A stretch of 64,000 nt of DNA from Pseudoalteromonas piscicida (GCF_002208135.1 NZ_CP021646.1:3164001-3228000), one strand, 5' to 3'; positions 1 through 9,208 are shown, counted from the first letter of the stretch. Notes: generated from the sequence alone by a model not told the origin. Numbers and translations: made by a program.

Positions 1-791
1 AAATTGAGCAAACCTTTGAGGCGATATTTATAACGATTAAATAGCTCGACTCGATGCGCGAGAATATCGTCAATATGATTAAACACACACAAGCCCATTG
101 CAGCGTGCATTTCGCTCATTTTTGCATTCGTACCGATGAGCACGGGAATTTGCTGCTCATTTTGACCAAAGTTTATTATTTTCTGTGCTTTTTCTAGATC
201 GCTACGATGTTTAAAGATAACCGCTCCCCCTTCTACGGTATGGAACAGCTTTGTCGCATGGAGGCTAAGGGTTGCACAGTCACCGTACTTTAACAAAGAC
301 TCACCTTTGTATTTACTCGCAAAGCAGTGCGCAGCATCGTAAATGACTTTTAGTTGGTATTGCTCGGCGATCCTGTTTATTGCTTCTACATCACAGGGAT
401 TAGCAAATACATGCACGGGCACTAAAGCATCGGCCCACTCTAGATCCGCGCTATCTAATTTACTTGGGTCTAAATTAAATGTATTGGGGCAAATATCACT
501 GAAGCGGGTTGCAATATTTTGCATACGTAGCGAGCCCAGGGTGGCGGCAAACGTGAACGGTGTTGTAATGGCTTTAGTGATACCCATGACTTGATAAGCA
601 ATGTGCAGTGCCATCGTGCCATTCGCCACAAGCAGGATATGCTCAACCCCTAAATACGCTTTTAACTTTTCGACTAACTCAGCTTCACATGGGCCTTTGT
701 TCGTAAGCCTATTTCTTGCAAAGATCTCTGTGATTTGTTTTTGGTATAAATCTAATTCAGGTAGGAAGGGCTGTACTATGGGGTATTTCAC
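1..791 (-). CDS. DegT/DnrJ/EryC1/StrS-type sugar aminotransferase (partial)
   Basis: PLP-dependent enzyme of the family that aminates keto-sugar nucleotides for surface polysaccharides. I translated the minus strand by hand; the frame is open from about 791 to the window edge, so the C-terminus is missing. About 263 residues are visible. They show a QPFLP start, an NGT motif near residue 58, YDAAH near 151-155 (Asp for the PLP ring nitrogen) and HATK at 178-181, whose Lys should be the Schiff-base lysine. The start chosen is a GTG that gives a KYPIVQPFLP N-terminus; the ribosome site is weak, and an in-frame stop lies 12 codons upstream. It lies downstream of the S-layer-like gene and fits the polysaccharide theme of the left part. 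The exact sugar substrate cannot be told. Confidence 0.8.
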   Translation of the reverse strand, partial: MKYPIVQPFLPELDLYQKQITEIFARNRLTNKGPCEAELVEKLKAYLGVEHILLVANGTMALHIAYQVMGITKAITTPFTFAATLGSLRMQNIATRFSDICPNTFNLDPSKLDSADLEWADALVPVHVFANPCDVEAINRIAEQYQLKVIYDAAHCFASKYKGESLLKYGDCATLSLHATKLFHTVEGGAVIFKHRSDLEKAQKIINFGQNEQQIPVLIGTNAKMSEMHAAMGLCVFNHIDDILAHRVELFNRYKYRLKGLLN

Positions 792-906
792 TCGGCACTC
801 TACATGTTTGCGATACTGCCAAGCAGTTTACCGAATGGCTTAATAGATAGAAAGTACAAAGTTTTTATACTTTTTATTTTGTATAACGATAAAACGCATA
901 AAAGTA

Positions 907-932
907 AAAAGCGAGCCGAGGCTCGCTTTTTA
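907..932 (-). terminator. Rho-independent terminator after the S-layer-like gene
   Basis: Perfect 8-bp stem AGCGAGCC/GGCTCGCT (911-918 and 921-928) with a 2-base spacer, flanked by A and T runs. It lies 20 bases beyond the stop of the minus-strand gene and could work in both directions. Confidence 0.8.
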
Positions 933-950
933 GACTAGCTAAAAGTTAAA

Positions 951-2243
951 TTAGTTAACTTTAACGTGGTCTTGTACTTCTTTGTTGTAGTAAAGCGCGC
1001 TTACTTCGATGTTAGCTTCTGGAGCGTTAGTAGTAACGCGGATACCAGCAACACCTGTTACTTCATTTTCTTTAGCAAGTGCGTCAACAGCAGCAGTGAT
1101 GTTGTTTACTGCGTGCTTACCAGCTGTGCCAACTTTCTTAGCAGCAACCATTTTGCCGTTGAAGTAAAGTTCAACAGAGATATCACCTTCAACTGTACCG
1201 TTATTAGTTACAGTAATGTAACGTGAGTAAGCATCAGTGAAAGGCATGATTTCAACAAACTCAGTGTCACCGTTTAGTTTCCATGTAGCAACAGCTGAAT
1301 CGTTAGCTAGAGCAAGAACAGCTTTGTCGTCTGCATCAATTAGGTTTACGTCAGCAGTGAAAGTTTGAGCTGTTAGAGCTGATTTTTTAGCATCGTCAGC
1401 AGGTAGAGTGAATGCTACTGCTACGTTACCTGTAGCTAGTGCAGCACCATCTACAACAGCTTTAGCGCTGCTCTTATCAGTAGCGATTGTCGCTTCTTTA
1501 GCACCAACAGTTACTTTGTCAACACCAGCGAAGTCACCAGTAATTACTACTTCATAGCCATCGTTAGTTACTGCACCAGCCTCAACAGCAGTTACAGTGA
1601 AAGCAAGAGAAGCGTCTGAGTATGTGCCGTCAGCGAACTTCTTACGCATTTCAGCTACGTCAATAGTACCTTTACCTTCAGTGATCTCTAGCTTGAACTG
1701 GTTTGCACCTAGGAATACTGTGTCTGTGTCATTCTTAGTTGTATCGATTGAGATACCTTGTGCAGTTTCAGCTTTAGAAGTAAGTGTTACTTTACCTTCG
1801 TTAGCAATAGAAGTTACTTTGAATGCAACAGCAGCATCAGCACCAGCACCAGCTGTTAGGCTATAAACGCCGCCTTTAGTACCAGCAGTACCTGCACCGT
1901 TGTCTTCTACGTTAGTAACACGGAATGTTAGTACTGAATCTGTTGAGTTAAGAAGACCAAATGTTACGTCGTCTTGCGCACCAGCAGTTTCGTCAGCAAC
2001 TAGAGTGTACTCTTCAGTATCCGCGAAAGTACCGCCAGCAGCAGTGATTTTGATGATGTCACCAGCTGTGTACTCTGCACCTAGAGTTAGTTTGATGTCG
2101 TTTTTTGCGTCTAAAGTTAGACCTTTTGCAGCTGCAGCTACACCTTCAACACCAATAGTTTTTTCAGTAACTGTAGTTTGAACAGCAGAAGCAGAAGTTG
2201 CAACACCAGCCAAAGCTAGCGCTAGTAGAGATTTTTTGAACAT
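951..2243 (-). CDS. S-layer-like secreted surface protein
   Basis: Encodes about 430 residues beginning MFKKSLLALALAGVATSASA, a clear Sec signal peptide with cleavage after Ala20. The mature part has no cysteine, is rich in Ala, Thr, Val, Asp and Gly, is acidic, and looks like successive beta-sandwich repeats. I see no lipobox, transmembrane segment or catalytic motif. This is how S-layer proteins look; the Slr4 family described from Pseudoalteromonas tunicata is the likeliest relative, but I could not align it. The start (ATG at 2243) is chosen over upstream ATGs because the signal peptide begins there and a GGAA lies just before it. The gene is single, with a strong promoter, a long leader and a terminator, all consistent with very high expression. 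It lies directly downstream of a type II secretion cluster that may export it. Confidence 0.7.
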   Translation of the reverse strand: MFKKSLLALALAGVATSASAVQTTVTEKTIGVEGVAAAAKGLTLDAKNDIKLTLGAEYTAGDIIKITAAGGTFADTEEYTLVADETAGAQDDVTFGLLNSTDSVLTFRVTNVEDNGAGTAGTKGGVYSLTAGAGADAAVAFKVTSIANEGKVTLTSKAETAQGISIDTTKNDTDTVFLGANQFKLEITEGKGTIDVAEMRKKFADGTYSDASLAFTVTAVEAGAVTNDGYEVVITGDFAGVDKVTVGAKEATIATDKSSAKAVVDGAALATGNVAVAFTLPADDAKKSALTAQTFTADVNLIDADDKAVLALANDSAVATWKLNGDTEFVEIMPFTDAYSRYITVTNNGTVEGDISVELYFNGKMVAAKKVGTAGKHAVNNITAAVDALAKENEVTGVAGIRVTTNAPEANIEVSALYYNKEVQDHVKVN

Positions 2244-2622
2244 GTTTTCCATTCTCCAAAGTTTCATGAAACAAGAACAATGCGTGTTCCCATTTTTCTT
2301 ATATTTGATCATTCAATTAGGCCGTCACCCAAGTGACATCCGATCAAATCCATGCTTAGTCTAACCATTGTCTCTGCATTGTCAAGCAGTTAACTTTGCA
2401 AATACTAAGCGTTAATACAAATAACATAGCACAGCCCAAAAGACCACAAAAAAAACACCTAAAAATCAAAAGGATAAGATTATAAAACCAAATAAACTGT
2501 TGTTTTTTTAGGCGTTTTCAATTGTAAAAAAAAGTATAAAACCCAGATTTACTGTATGCTATTGAATAAGATAAGCAACTTTTTTGTCAGTTTTATGACT
2601 ATATTAGCGCAATCTACTTCAT
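2244..2622. other. AT-rich intergenic region and leader of the S-layer-like gene
   Basis: This 379-base gap holds the minus-strand promoter and a leader of about 110 bases. The leader contains a small GTCAC/GTGAC hairpin (about 2322-2336) and a purine-rich ribosome site. The remainder (about 2390-2622) is very AT rich; I see no gene in it and no convincing terminator for the upstream gspD. Confidence 0.6.
2358..2385 (-). promoter_or_regulatory. Putative sigma-70 promoter of the S-layer-like gene
   Basis: On the minus strand a perfect TTGACA (2380-2385) is followed after 16 bases by TAGACT (2358-2363). Transcription would start near 2350, giving an untranslated leader of roughly 105-110 bases before the ATG at 2243. 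Confidence 0.6.
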
Positions 2623-4680
2623 CTAGTTAGATTTATTATTACTAAAATCTAAACTGCTTAGATTCTTCTTAAATGCATCCATCACGCCTTGCCACTGCTC
2701 AGATGCCTCAACTACTCTTGGTGTCACCATGACAACAAGTTCGGTTTTGGTATTGGTGTCTTTTTTACCGTCAAACAGCCTACCAAGCACCGGAAGATCC
2801 GAGAAGAAAGGCACGCCAGTATTCGTTAGACTATTGTTTTGACTGATCAAGCCACCCAGCATAATAGTTTGTCCATCAGCTGCTATCACCTCAGTTTTAA
2901 TATTGCGGGTAAAAATTGTCGGTTGATTATCCGCGGCCTTATCACCTGATGCTTGATTACTGATCTCTTGCTCAATTTCCATCAAAATAACACCTTGCGC
3001 ATTGACGGTTGGAGTTACATTTAGATCAATACCCGTTTTACGATACACCACAGAAGCGCGAGATCCATTTACTGGATCGGTTATAATATCACCCGCAGTT
3101 GGGATTTCATCTCCTACAGCAATATTCGCCTCAACCCCATCACGAACAGCAATAGTTGGTCTCGAGAGTACATTAACGTTTTGATTTTTCTCAAATAGTT
3201 GAATATCTAGCTTACCCGTTAATCCTTCTAATACGTAGTTAAGTCCGGTTTCTGTACTTCCAGTAAAATTGTAGTAACCCGTTCTCGCAGCGCGATTATT
3301 AGCCAGTGCAAATTTAACCCCTTGACTAAACTCGTCCGTCAGTGTGACTTCGGCGATAAGTACTTCAAGCACAACTTGCTTTGGCATCACGTCCAAACGC
3401 TTCACTAAGGGAAGTAAGCTGCGATATTCCGAACCAGACGTGTGAAAAATAATGGCATTGGAGCGCTCATCCACTACCATACGCAGGTCTTCATTATTGA
3501 CACTTACGCTTGTATTTCGCGGACTTGATTCGCGCTGCTCTTTTGCCTCTGACGTTGCCGAAGTTGAGCGGCTGACAGCAGAACTATTTCCACCACCCAG
3601 CAAGTTTTGCAAACTTTGGCCTAAATCGACGGCTCGTGCAAACTCGGGCTCAAAAATAAAGTATTGCTTCTCGTTGCCATCTGCTGGCTGATCGAGTTGC
3701 TGCGACCAAAACTCAACGCGCTGTAAAAAAGCCTCATTATTGGTGAAGAAGACCAAACTATTAGTACGCTCAATAGCGACCATGCTAACCGCTTGCTCTG
3801 TAGAACCTGAACTATTACTGCTTATGCCTTCTTGCTTTAACAGCTCGCCAAGTTTTTTACTCAACTCTTTTGCAGGCATAAACACCGATTTATACATACC
3901 AATATGACGGTCTCTGAATGCAGGCTTATCCATCATTTGCATAAATTCAAGGGCTCTGATCACCTCGGCACGCTTACCTTTGAACATTATCGCATGCTGG
4001 TCAAATAGCGGTTGCGCATCTACGTTTGTCATCTGCCTAATAGTGTTCGCAAGTGGCGTTTGCATACCACTGGTAAATGGCGCAATCTGTATAATGCTAC
4101 TGGCGGTGTTAGGTACATCTTCTACTTTATTACCATAGCCATACACCACATTACCACCAGAGGCATTCTCAGAGGGGTGGATATAAAAAATATCATCCTG
4201 CTCGCGAATAATAATACCGCGTTCAGTTAACAAGTCTTGGCTGATAGAAAATAAACGGCGCTTGCTTAGCTGCTCTTTAAGATTAATTGTTATTGCGTCG
4301 TCACTGTTGGTGATTGCATCTCCAATGATGTAATTAACGCCAAGTAAATCGCCAAATACATAATGCAAATAGTCCTTAACTTTGAGGCTGTCCGCGGTCA
4401 ACTTTACTTGCTCGTTATCACTAAACTGTTGCGCTAAGTTTGGTTGGCTGGTTTGTGTTACTTTACCATCAGGTAATGCAGGTAAATATACCAAGCCGCT
4501 CGATTGCGTCTGCGGACGCGCTTTTTCGTCGTGTGACGACAAGTCGTTATTGACTGTTTTGCCTTTACTCTCTTTTTCTAAGTACGAGCCATTGACTGCA
4601 ACTGAGTTAGGTACTGAACTACATGCCGACAGTCCCGCTGTGACAATAAAACCGAGTAAGATTTTCTGTGCTTGTTTCAT
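2623..4680 (-). CDS. gspD: Type II secretion secretin GspD, lipoprotein form
   Basis: Outer-membrane secretin, about 685 residues, forming the exit pore of a type II secretion system. The chosen start (ATG at 4680) follows a GGAAG ribosome site and gives a lipoprotein signal ending LSAC, so the N-terminus should be lipidated. Then come N0/N1-like ring domains (about 90-370, with a Ser/Asn-rich linker near 355-390) and the C-terminal secretin domain, with the conserved VLSRPTI and VPFFSDLPVLGRLF motifs. Most GspD proteins have an ordinary signal peptide and need a separate pilotin. A lipidated secretin is known in the Hxc system of Pseudomonas aeruginosa (HxcQ), where the lipid replaces the pilotin. 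That fits the absence of a pilotin gene here. It is the last gene of the cluster, just upstream of the S-layer-like gene. Confidence 0.9.
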   Translation of the reverse strand: MKQAQKILLGFIVTAGLSACSSVPNSVAVNGSYLEKESKGKTVNNDLSSHDEKARPQTQSSGLVYLPALPDGKVTQTSQPNLAQQFSDNEQVKLTADSLKVKDYLHYVFGDLLGVNYIIGDAITNSDDAITINLKEQLSKRRLFSISQDLLTERGIIIREQDDIFYIHPSENASGGNVVYGYGNKVEDVPNTASSIIQIAPFTSGMQTPLANTIRQMTNVDAQPLFDQHAIMFKGKRAEVIRALEFMQMMDKPAFRDRHIGMYKSVFMPAKELSKKLGELLKQEGISSNSSGSTEQAVSMVAIERTNSLVFFTNNEAFLQRVEFWSQQLDQPADGNEKQYFIFEPEFARAVDLGQSLQNLLGGGNSSAVSRSTSATSEAKEQRESSPRNTSVSVNNEDLRMVVDERSNAIIFHTSGSEYRSLLPLVKRLDVMPKQVVLEVLIAEVTLTDEFSQGVKFALANNRAARTGYYNFTGSTETGLNYVLEGLTGKLDIQLFEKNQNVNVLSRPTIAVRDGVEANIAVGDEIPTAGDIITDPVNGSRASVVYRKTGIDLNVTPTVNAQGVILMEIEQEISNQASGDKAADNQPTIFTRNIKTEVIAADGQTIMLGGLISQNNSLTNTGVPFFSDLPVLGRLFDGKKDTNTKTELVVMVTPRVVEASEQWQGVMDAFKKNLSSLDFSNNKSN

Positions 4681-4693
4681 AGTGCTTCCGTCG

Positions 4694-5203
4694 TTATTGC
4701 TTCGTACTTTGGTACATAATAAGCGTGATATGCTGGTCACCCTTGTTGAGTTCTACTTTTACATTAGAGTTAATAGTCAAAATAAAATCTTCTATCACTT
4801 CGCCCTGATTAAACCTTTTTAGTTCATTGGCACCATTTTTGACTGACGTAATATCTATCAGGGCGTATGTAGATTCAGGTGAGTGTACCACCGCCTTCAA
4901 TCTCAACTCTTTATCGCGAGCAAAAACAGAAGTCAGCTCCCCTGTTTGTTTTGCCTGCTCATCTGGACTCATGCCATTATCTTGCGACTCTGGCCGTTCT
5001 ACTTTTTTAACAACCCATGTGTCAAGCGTACGCTCAATATCATGCTTACTTTGTTCTGATAGCTTAGGTAAAAACGTTTGTTCAGCGTTATTCAGCCTAA
5101 ACGGCTTACTGTCAGCATTAACTTCTGTTTGTAAGCGAGTGACGGCGTCAATAGCAAAGAGTGTAAGCATAAAAATACTGATATAAATGTATAGTTTATT
5201 CAC
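4694..5203 (-). CDS. gspC: GspC-like inner-membrane protein
   Basis: Short bitopic protein (about 169 residues) with one membrane segment near residues 5-22, a charged linker, and a C-terminal domain of about 70 residues (LKAVV...ALIDI...GEVIEDFILTINS). That domain has the pattern of the GspC homology region, which contacts the secretin N0 domain and couples inner and outer membrane parts. The start is a GTG at 5203 overlapping the end of the gspM-like gene, with AAGGGG upstream. No PDZ domain is present, so it is shorter than classical GspC. Assigned from domain pattern and from its place directly before gspD. Confidence 0.7.
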   Translation of the reverse strand: MNKLYIYISIFMLTLFAIDAVTRLQTEVNADSKPFRLNNAEQTFLPKLSEQSKHDIERTLDTWVVKKVERPESQDNGMSPDEQAKQTGELTSVFARDKELRLKAVVHSPESTYALIDITSVKNGANELKRFNQGEVIEDFILTINSNVKVELNKGDQHITLIMYQSTKQ

Positions 5204-5762
5204 CCTTAGCCCCTTCTTGTAAGTAAAAGGAGAGCAACAAGCTAACTTCTCCACTCCCTGTTTCTTCAGCGCTCAGCCCTTGTATATTTAAATCAAAATA
5301 TTCAACAACTACGACTGGTGATTGAGATTCGAGCATAACCAAAAAGGCAGCGAGATCGGTCAACTTTCCCGAAATATTTAGTCTAATTTGCTCCTTGTGC
5401 AGAGCCGCTGATTGATATTTTAGTGCTGGCTGCCAACCTATATTAATGGTCGACAAGTTATGCTCTGTGAGCCATTGATTGACTTGCTTTTGTGTATCAA
5501 TTCTAAACTTCGAGGGTTCTTGCCAATCAAATAACATTGCAGTGAAAACACGTGCTACATCAGCAACCTGCTCTTTTGCGAGCTCGATTTGTTGAAGCTG
5601 TGTCATGACCTGTTCCGCTTTAAATAGGCGCTTCTCAATTTGAGCGATATTCTCAACTTGTTCCTCCTGCCATGTGAAAAGCGGAACTAATGCAAATTTT
5701 ATTGTGGCTAACAGAATTACCAATGCTAGGAGCATTTTATATTGTTTTAGTTGCTCAACCAT
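5196..5762 (-). CDS. gspM: GspM/PilO-like assembly protein
   Basis: About 188 residues: a short cytoplasmic N-terminus, one membrane helix (about 9-30), a coiled-coil stretch (about 35-80), and a ferredoxin-like C-terminal domain as in GspM/PilO. In type II systems this protein pairs with GspL to form the inner-membrane platform. The ATG at 5762 overlaps the stop of the preceding gspL-like gene; an ATG 7 codons upstream is an alternative. Sequence conservation in this family is low, so the call rests on topology, size and operon position. Confidence 0.65.
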   Translation of the reverse strand: MVEQLKQYKMLLALVILLATIKFALVPLFTWQEEQVENIAQIEKRLFKAEQVMTQLQQIELAKEQVADVARVFTAMLFDWQEPSKFRIDTQKQVNQWLTEHNLSTINIGWQPALKYQSAALHKEQIRLNISGKLTDLAAFLVMLESQSPVVVVEYFDLNIQGLSAEETGSGEVSLLLSFYLQEGAKGE

Positions 5763-6888
5763 GGTCGCCACCCGTACGTTCATTTATTGGCTGATATTCA
5801 GCTTTATAGGTACTTGCCGGAATTGTATAGCTAATTACAAACTCTTCTTTTCCTTGATAGCTTCTGACGGGGAAGTCAAATTTAGGATCTAGAACCCAGT
5901 CAAACTCACTGACTGACTCGAGGACGGCAATAGCATTAGAGCTTTCTCCTCGAATTACAAATCGGTCGCCTTTGTATTGTAAGCTTTCGATCCTTGCTTT
6001 ATCCCGAACGCTATCCAATAAAAGCAAGTTTGGTGAAACCTTAGGTACATCCTGCATTACTGCTTGCCAATTTTCGACTCTACCCTGATTCTTTTCATAC
6101 TCTGAAAATGTAGATAATGCTTGATTAATATTACTTTGATTTCCACTGAGCTCAGCTTGGAGATATTCTTTTTTGGCCACCAAGTAAGCACTACTTAGCG
6201 CTAAGTATGATACGCATGCAATGGCGCTTAACACTGCAGATTTTTTGAAATAAGCTTGATAAGCCAATAAACCTTGTGGCTGGATAAAGCTAGATACAAA
6301 GCGCTTAAGAAAAGGAAAGATAGACTCGACCATGCGCTTTACTAGACTTCTCTCTGAATCTATTTCAGAAACGGTATCAAAGCTTATGCCAACCGTGTTT
6401 GCAAAACGCTCAGGGGAATTCACTAACCCAAAGCGAGCAACGGAATATATCACCTGATTTCTTTGTGCAAGGTAATACTCGTTATTAACCAAGGTGATGC
6501 TCGAATTAGATTCACCGATGGCAATTAACACCGATTCAGGTATCACAACTAATGAGCCTTCAGCTTTTATATCGAATAACCAACTGTTTAAAATTGACGT
6601 ACTTTCATCTTGAGCGCGGATCTGCGTGGAATAACATTCAACATTGTGCTTCTGCTTACGCAGTTTCAACAAGCTATTTAATGCTTTACGATCAGTAACA
6701 GGTAGTTTGTCGACTTGCTCAATATAATGGTTTCTAGCAACGATTTGGATAAGCTTTGGTGATGACGACTTGATTAAATGCCACCCACCCTTATCATAGT
6801 TAAGATGAAAGTGCTGACTATCTTTGTAGTAACTAACCAGATTACAAATCAGCCTTTTTTGCCAACCTAGCAATGCATGTTCACTCAT
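5755..6888 (-). CDS. gspL: GspL/PilN-like platform protein
   Basis: Protein of 377 residues with a cytoplasmic domain (about 1-215), a single membrane helix near 218-240, then a coiled coil and a periplasmic domain. This matches the layout of GspL, which recruits the GspE ATPase to the membrane. I see no typical actin-fold motif in the cytoplasmic part, so it is a divergent member. It ends by overlapping the gspM-like gene and starts 7 bases after gspK. The assignment depends mainly on order and topology. Confidence 0.65.
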   Translation of the reverse strand: MSEHALLGWQKRLICNLVSYYKDSQHFHLNYDKGGWHLIKSSSPKLIQIVARNHYIEQVDKLPVTDRKALNSLLKLRKQKHNVECYSTQIRAQDESTSILNSWLFDIKAEGSLVVIPESVLIAIGESNSSITLVNNEYYLAQRNQVIYSVARFGLVNSPERFANTVGISFDTVSEIDSERSLVKRMVESIFPFLKRFVSSFIQPQGLLAYQAYFKKSAVLSAIACVSYLALSSAYLVAKKEYLQAELSGNQSNINQALSTFSEYEKNQGRVENWQAVMQDVPKVSPNLLLLDSVRDKARIESLQYKGDRFVIRGESSNAIAVLESVSEFDWVLDPKFDFPVRSYQGKEEFVISYTIPASTYKAEYQPINERTGGDHG

Positions 6889-6895
6889 TGTGTTA

Positions 6896-7747
6896 TTAAC
6901 CTTCCGAAGCCACTAAATTTACTGGCTTTGACTTGTTTGGATCTAATAGGTAATAAAGCGTACGACTTACGCGTGCATCGCCCAGCTGAGTCTCGATTTT
7001 TATCTTATAATTACTGGACGGAAACAAAGTGATGTTTCGGCTTTCCTCAACCCCTGTATACGCTGAAAATAATGCTGGGGTTAACGTTTTCTCATTACGC
7101 ATCTTTATAATTTGTTCTACTACTGGTACGTCATACAAACTATGTAACAAACTATCAGGAGCTGTCATCGGATTAAACACACTTTTCTTATACATTGTGG
7201 CATTTTGCTCCAAGTACTTACGCAAAGAACTTGAGATATTCAAATGTGATAGCTCAGACCACGTTTGAATGATACCGTTTTTATAATCTGATTCTGGTAA
7301 AGAGTGCTTAGATAACTTATCGACATCTTGCCAATCTTGTATTTGGCTCAATAGTAGCCGAGCATCATAGTCGCTTAGTCCCTTGTGCGTCAATACTCGC
7401 AACCACCTTTGTTCCGATGGATAACTAAGATTAAGCAGCCCCCTTAAATCTTGAAGGCGGATGCTCGCGTGGTCTCCATAACGAAAATCTTCACCATAAA
7501 AATTCCAGACGCCAGTTAGTGCTGGCAGATCATTTGAAAAAGGCGAAGTTGGTGACTTTGACTCTGTTAATAACGCAAAAAGAACCGTTGCTTCAGCATC
7601 ATAATTATCAACCAGAGCTTGTGCTCTGTTGTCGAATGCAGCTGCTATTTCAACTTGCTGCCGTGCTGTTTTAGTCATGAACAAGCCAAGTAAACTAAGC
7701 ACAGCGGTGATAAGTAAAACTTGCAGTAAAGCTATTCCTTGTTGCAT
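6896..7747 (-). CDS. gspK: GspK-like minor pseudopilin
   Basis: Protein of 283 residues that starts MQQGIALLQVLLI, a prepilin-type N-terminus with a Gly cleavage site and a long hydrophobic helix. It has no Glu at mature position 5, which is usual for GspK and unlike the other pseudopilins. The large globular domain after the helix (helical, with Asp-rich segments) is also a GspK trait; GspK caps the pseudopilus tip in a complex with GspI and GspJ. The ATG overlaps the gspJ stop (TAATG), so the two are translationally coupled. Confidence 0.8.
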   Translation of the reverse strand: MQQGIALLQVLLITAVLSLLGLFMTKTARQQVEIAAAFDNRAQALVDNYDAEATVLFALLTESKSPTSPFSNDLPALTGVWNFYGEDFRYGDHASIRLQDLRGLLNLSYPSEQRWLRVLTHKGLSDYDARLLLSQIQDWQDVDKLSKHSLPESDYKNGIIQTWSELSHLNISSSLRKYLEQNATMYKKSVFNPMTAPDSLLHSLYDVPVVEQIIKMRNEKTLTPALFSAYTGVEESRNITLFPSSNYKIKIETQLGDARVSRTLYYLLDPNKSKPVNLVASEG

Positions 7748-8412
7748 TAAAACATCCCGCTTTCAATAAAGTGGCCTTTCCAACGACTGGGATCCCTATC
7801 TAACTGGGAAAAAAGCGTAAAGTCATCAATATTCAATTTAATATACTCAGGCGTCAATCCTCGCTCTTGCGAGTGATAGTTTTCAAACCAGTTTGGTGCT
7901 GTTCCTGGCGTTCTACTTGACTTGAGCGTCAAATCCCGCCATCCAAAATAACTTAGATCAGCTCGCTGAAGGTTGCTAAGCAACACTTTACTATTACTGA
8001 AGTCCAGCGATTGCTCTGTAGACGTTAGTATCGTTTGTTCCAAGGCAATGGCCTGATACACCAACTGAAAATCATTTTTGTTCTGTTGGATCACCAAGCG
8101 AAATATTTCAGGTCCACCATTAATCAGGCCATTACTCGTCACCGCCAATAACCTTGATTCAGAACCTACAAAAAAGAAGGTGGGCTCCCCCGTTTTATCT
8201 CTAACAACATAGGGAATGACCCCTTTAAGTACCTGCTCAAGCTGTGCTACTACTTTCGCTGTTCGGGCTTGCTGCTGAAAATCACCAAGCTCTTTATCCC
8301 ATCGACTTGCAAACTGGAAATACGCAAAGGTACCTGTCGCCATTACTAAACTTAATAAAGTAATTGATATCAGCAGCTCAACTAATGTGAACCCTTTTTG
8401 CTTAACGGCCAC
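7747..8412 (-). CDS. gspJ: GspJ-like minor pseudopilin
   Basis: 221 residues with a prepilin N-terminus KGFTLVELLISITLL (cleavage after Gly, then FTLVE with Glu5). The body carries a YFGWRDL segment reminiscent of GspJ. It starts with GTG at 8412, overlapping the end of the preceding pseudopilin gene. In type II systems GspJ forms part of the tip complex with GspI and GspK. The call of J rather than I rests on length and on its place next to gspK. Confidence 0.75.
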   Translation of the reverse strand: MAVKQKGFTLVELLISITLLSLVMATGTFAYFQFASRWDKELGDFQQQARTAKVVAQLEQVLKGVIPYVVRDKTGEPTFFFVGSESRLLAVTSNGLINGGPEIFRLVIQQNKNDFQLVYQAIALEQTILTSTEQSLDFSNSKVLLSNLQRADLSYFGWRDLTLKSSRTPGTAPNWFENYHSQERGLTPEYIKLNIDDFTLFSQLDRDPSRWKGHFIESGMF

Positions 8413-8830
8413 GCCAACTCACCTCTTTAAATTGGTATTGACGGACTATGCCTTGAGCTTCAACCTCAAGCGAGACTTGCCATAACTTATATTGATTGCT
8501 CGTTGTTTGTAGTTGGATCGCAATATCTGAGGTACCTGAAATCGAGTCACCTTTTTCCTTAATTGCTGAGGCATCCCAGCGGAATGATACCCCTCCATTA
8601 GTGCCTGTACCTTCCAATCTAGTTTGATTAAAAGGAGCATGCCTTATGTCAAATCGTACAGTGTCCAATACTCCCGTAATTGCAGTTGAAAATTGAACAT
8701 ACTTTGATGCTTTCTCTGAACTAATAAATGCACCTCGGTAAAGCATGGAGACTGTAGTGATCACCGCCAATAAAATAACAACTGAAACGAGAAGCTCAAC
8801 AAGCGTAAAGCCTTTTTTATGGTGCATCAT
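8402..8830 (-). CDS. gspI: GspI-like minor pseudopilin
   Basis: About 142 residues beginning MMHHKKGFTLVELLVSVVIL, a typical prepilin leader with Glu5. The rest is a small beta-rich domain, as expected for a minor pseudopilin. The ATG pair at 8830/8827 overlaps the end of gspH (ATGATG around the stop), so an upstream in-frame start is not needed. The name GspI follows from gene order (H-I-J-K) rather than from a diagnostic motif, and it could equally be a second J-like subunit. Confidence 0.65.
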   Translation of the reverse strand: MMHHKKGFTLVELLVSVVILLAVITTVSMLYRGAFISSEKASKYVQFSTAITGVLDTVRFDIRHAPFNQTRLEGTGTNGGVSFRWDASAIKEKGDSISGTSDIAIQLQTTSNQYKLWQVSLEVEAQGIVRQYQFKEVSWRGR

Positions 8831-9206
8831 TACCCTGCAACTCAATTTGAAAAGGCTGTCCAAGGTAATGAGTAGTAATGCTGTCGGTTGAGATCATACC
8901 GAAGCGATTAAGCGTAATTTCTTGCTTAGGGAACTGTATGTACTTTAGTTGCTTGCTTTCGACTGCTGTTTCGCCTTGAAAAACAATACCGTTATCCTTT
9001 TCCAGTACCACCAAATAATCTCTTTGCTCTAGAAATGCTTTATTGGCTCTATTTCGCAACCAGTTTTTTACCTCAACTAACTCCATCTTTGCATCTGAGC
9101 GGTTAATTGCTTTTAGAGATAAAGGCGCTACCAAAGACATGATCAAGCCCATAATGGTAAGCACAATTAACAACTCAATCATTGTGAAGCCGCGCATAGT
9201 ATTCAT
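8817..9206 (-). CDS. gspH: GspH-like pseudopilin
   Basis: 129 residues starting MNTMRGFTMIELLIVLTIMG: prepilin cleavage after Gly, Phe1 and Glu5 present, one hydrophobic helix, then a beta-rich domain. It fits the minor pseudopilin GspH/FimT group. It sits between gspF (3 bases away) and the gspI-like gene (overlapping). Confidence 0.75.
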   Translation of the reverse strand: MNTMRGFTMIELLIVLTIMGLIMSLVAPLSLKAINRSDAKMELVEVKNWLRNRANKAFLEQRDYLVVLEKDNGIVFQGETAVESKQLKYIQFPKQEITLNRFGMISTDSITTHYLGQPFQIELQGNDAP

Positions 9207-9208
9207 GC

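Noticed and set aside
966..2181. Open frames on the plus strand opposite the S-layer-like gene
   Set aside because: They lie wholly within a strongly supported gene on the other strand, whose biased composition removes stops in other frames. They have no ribosome sites and no recognisable product.
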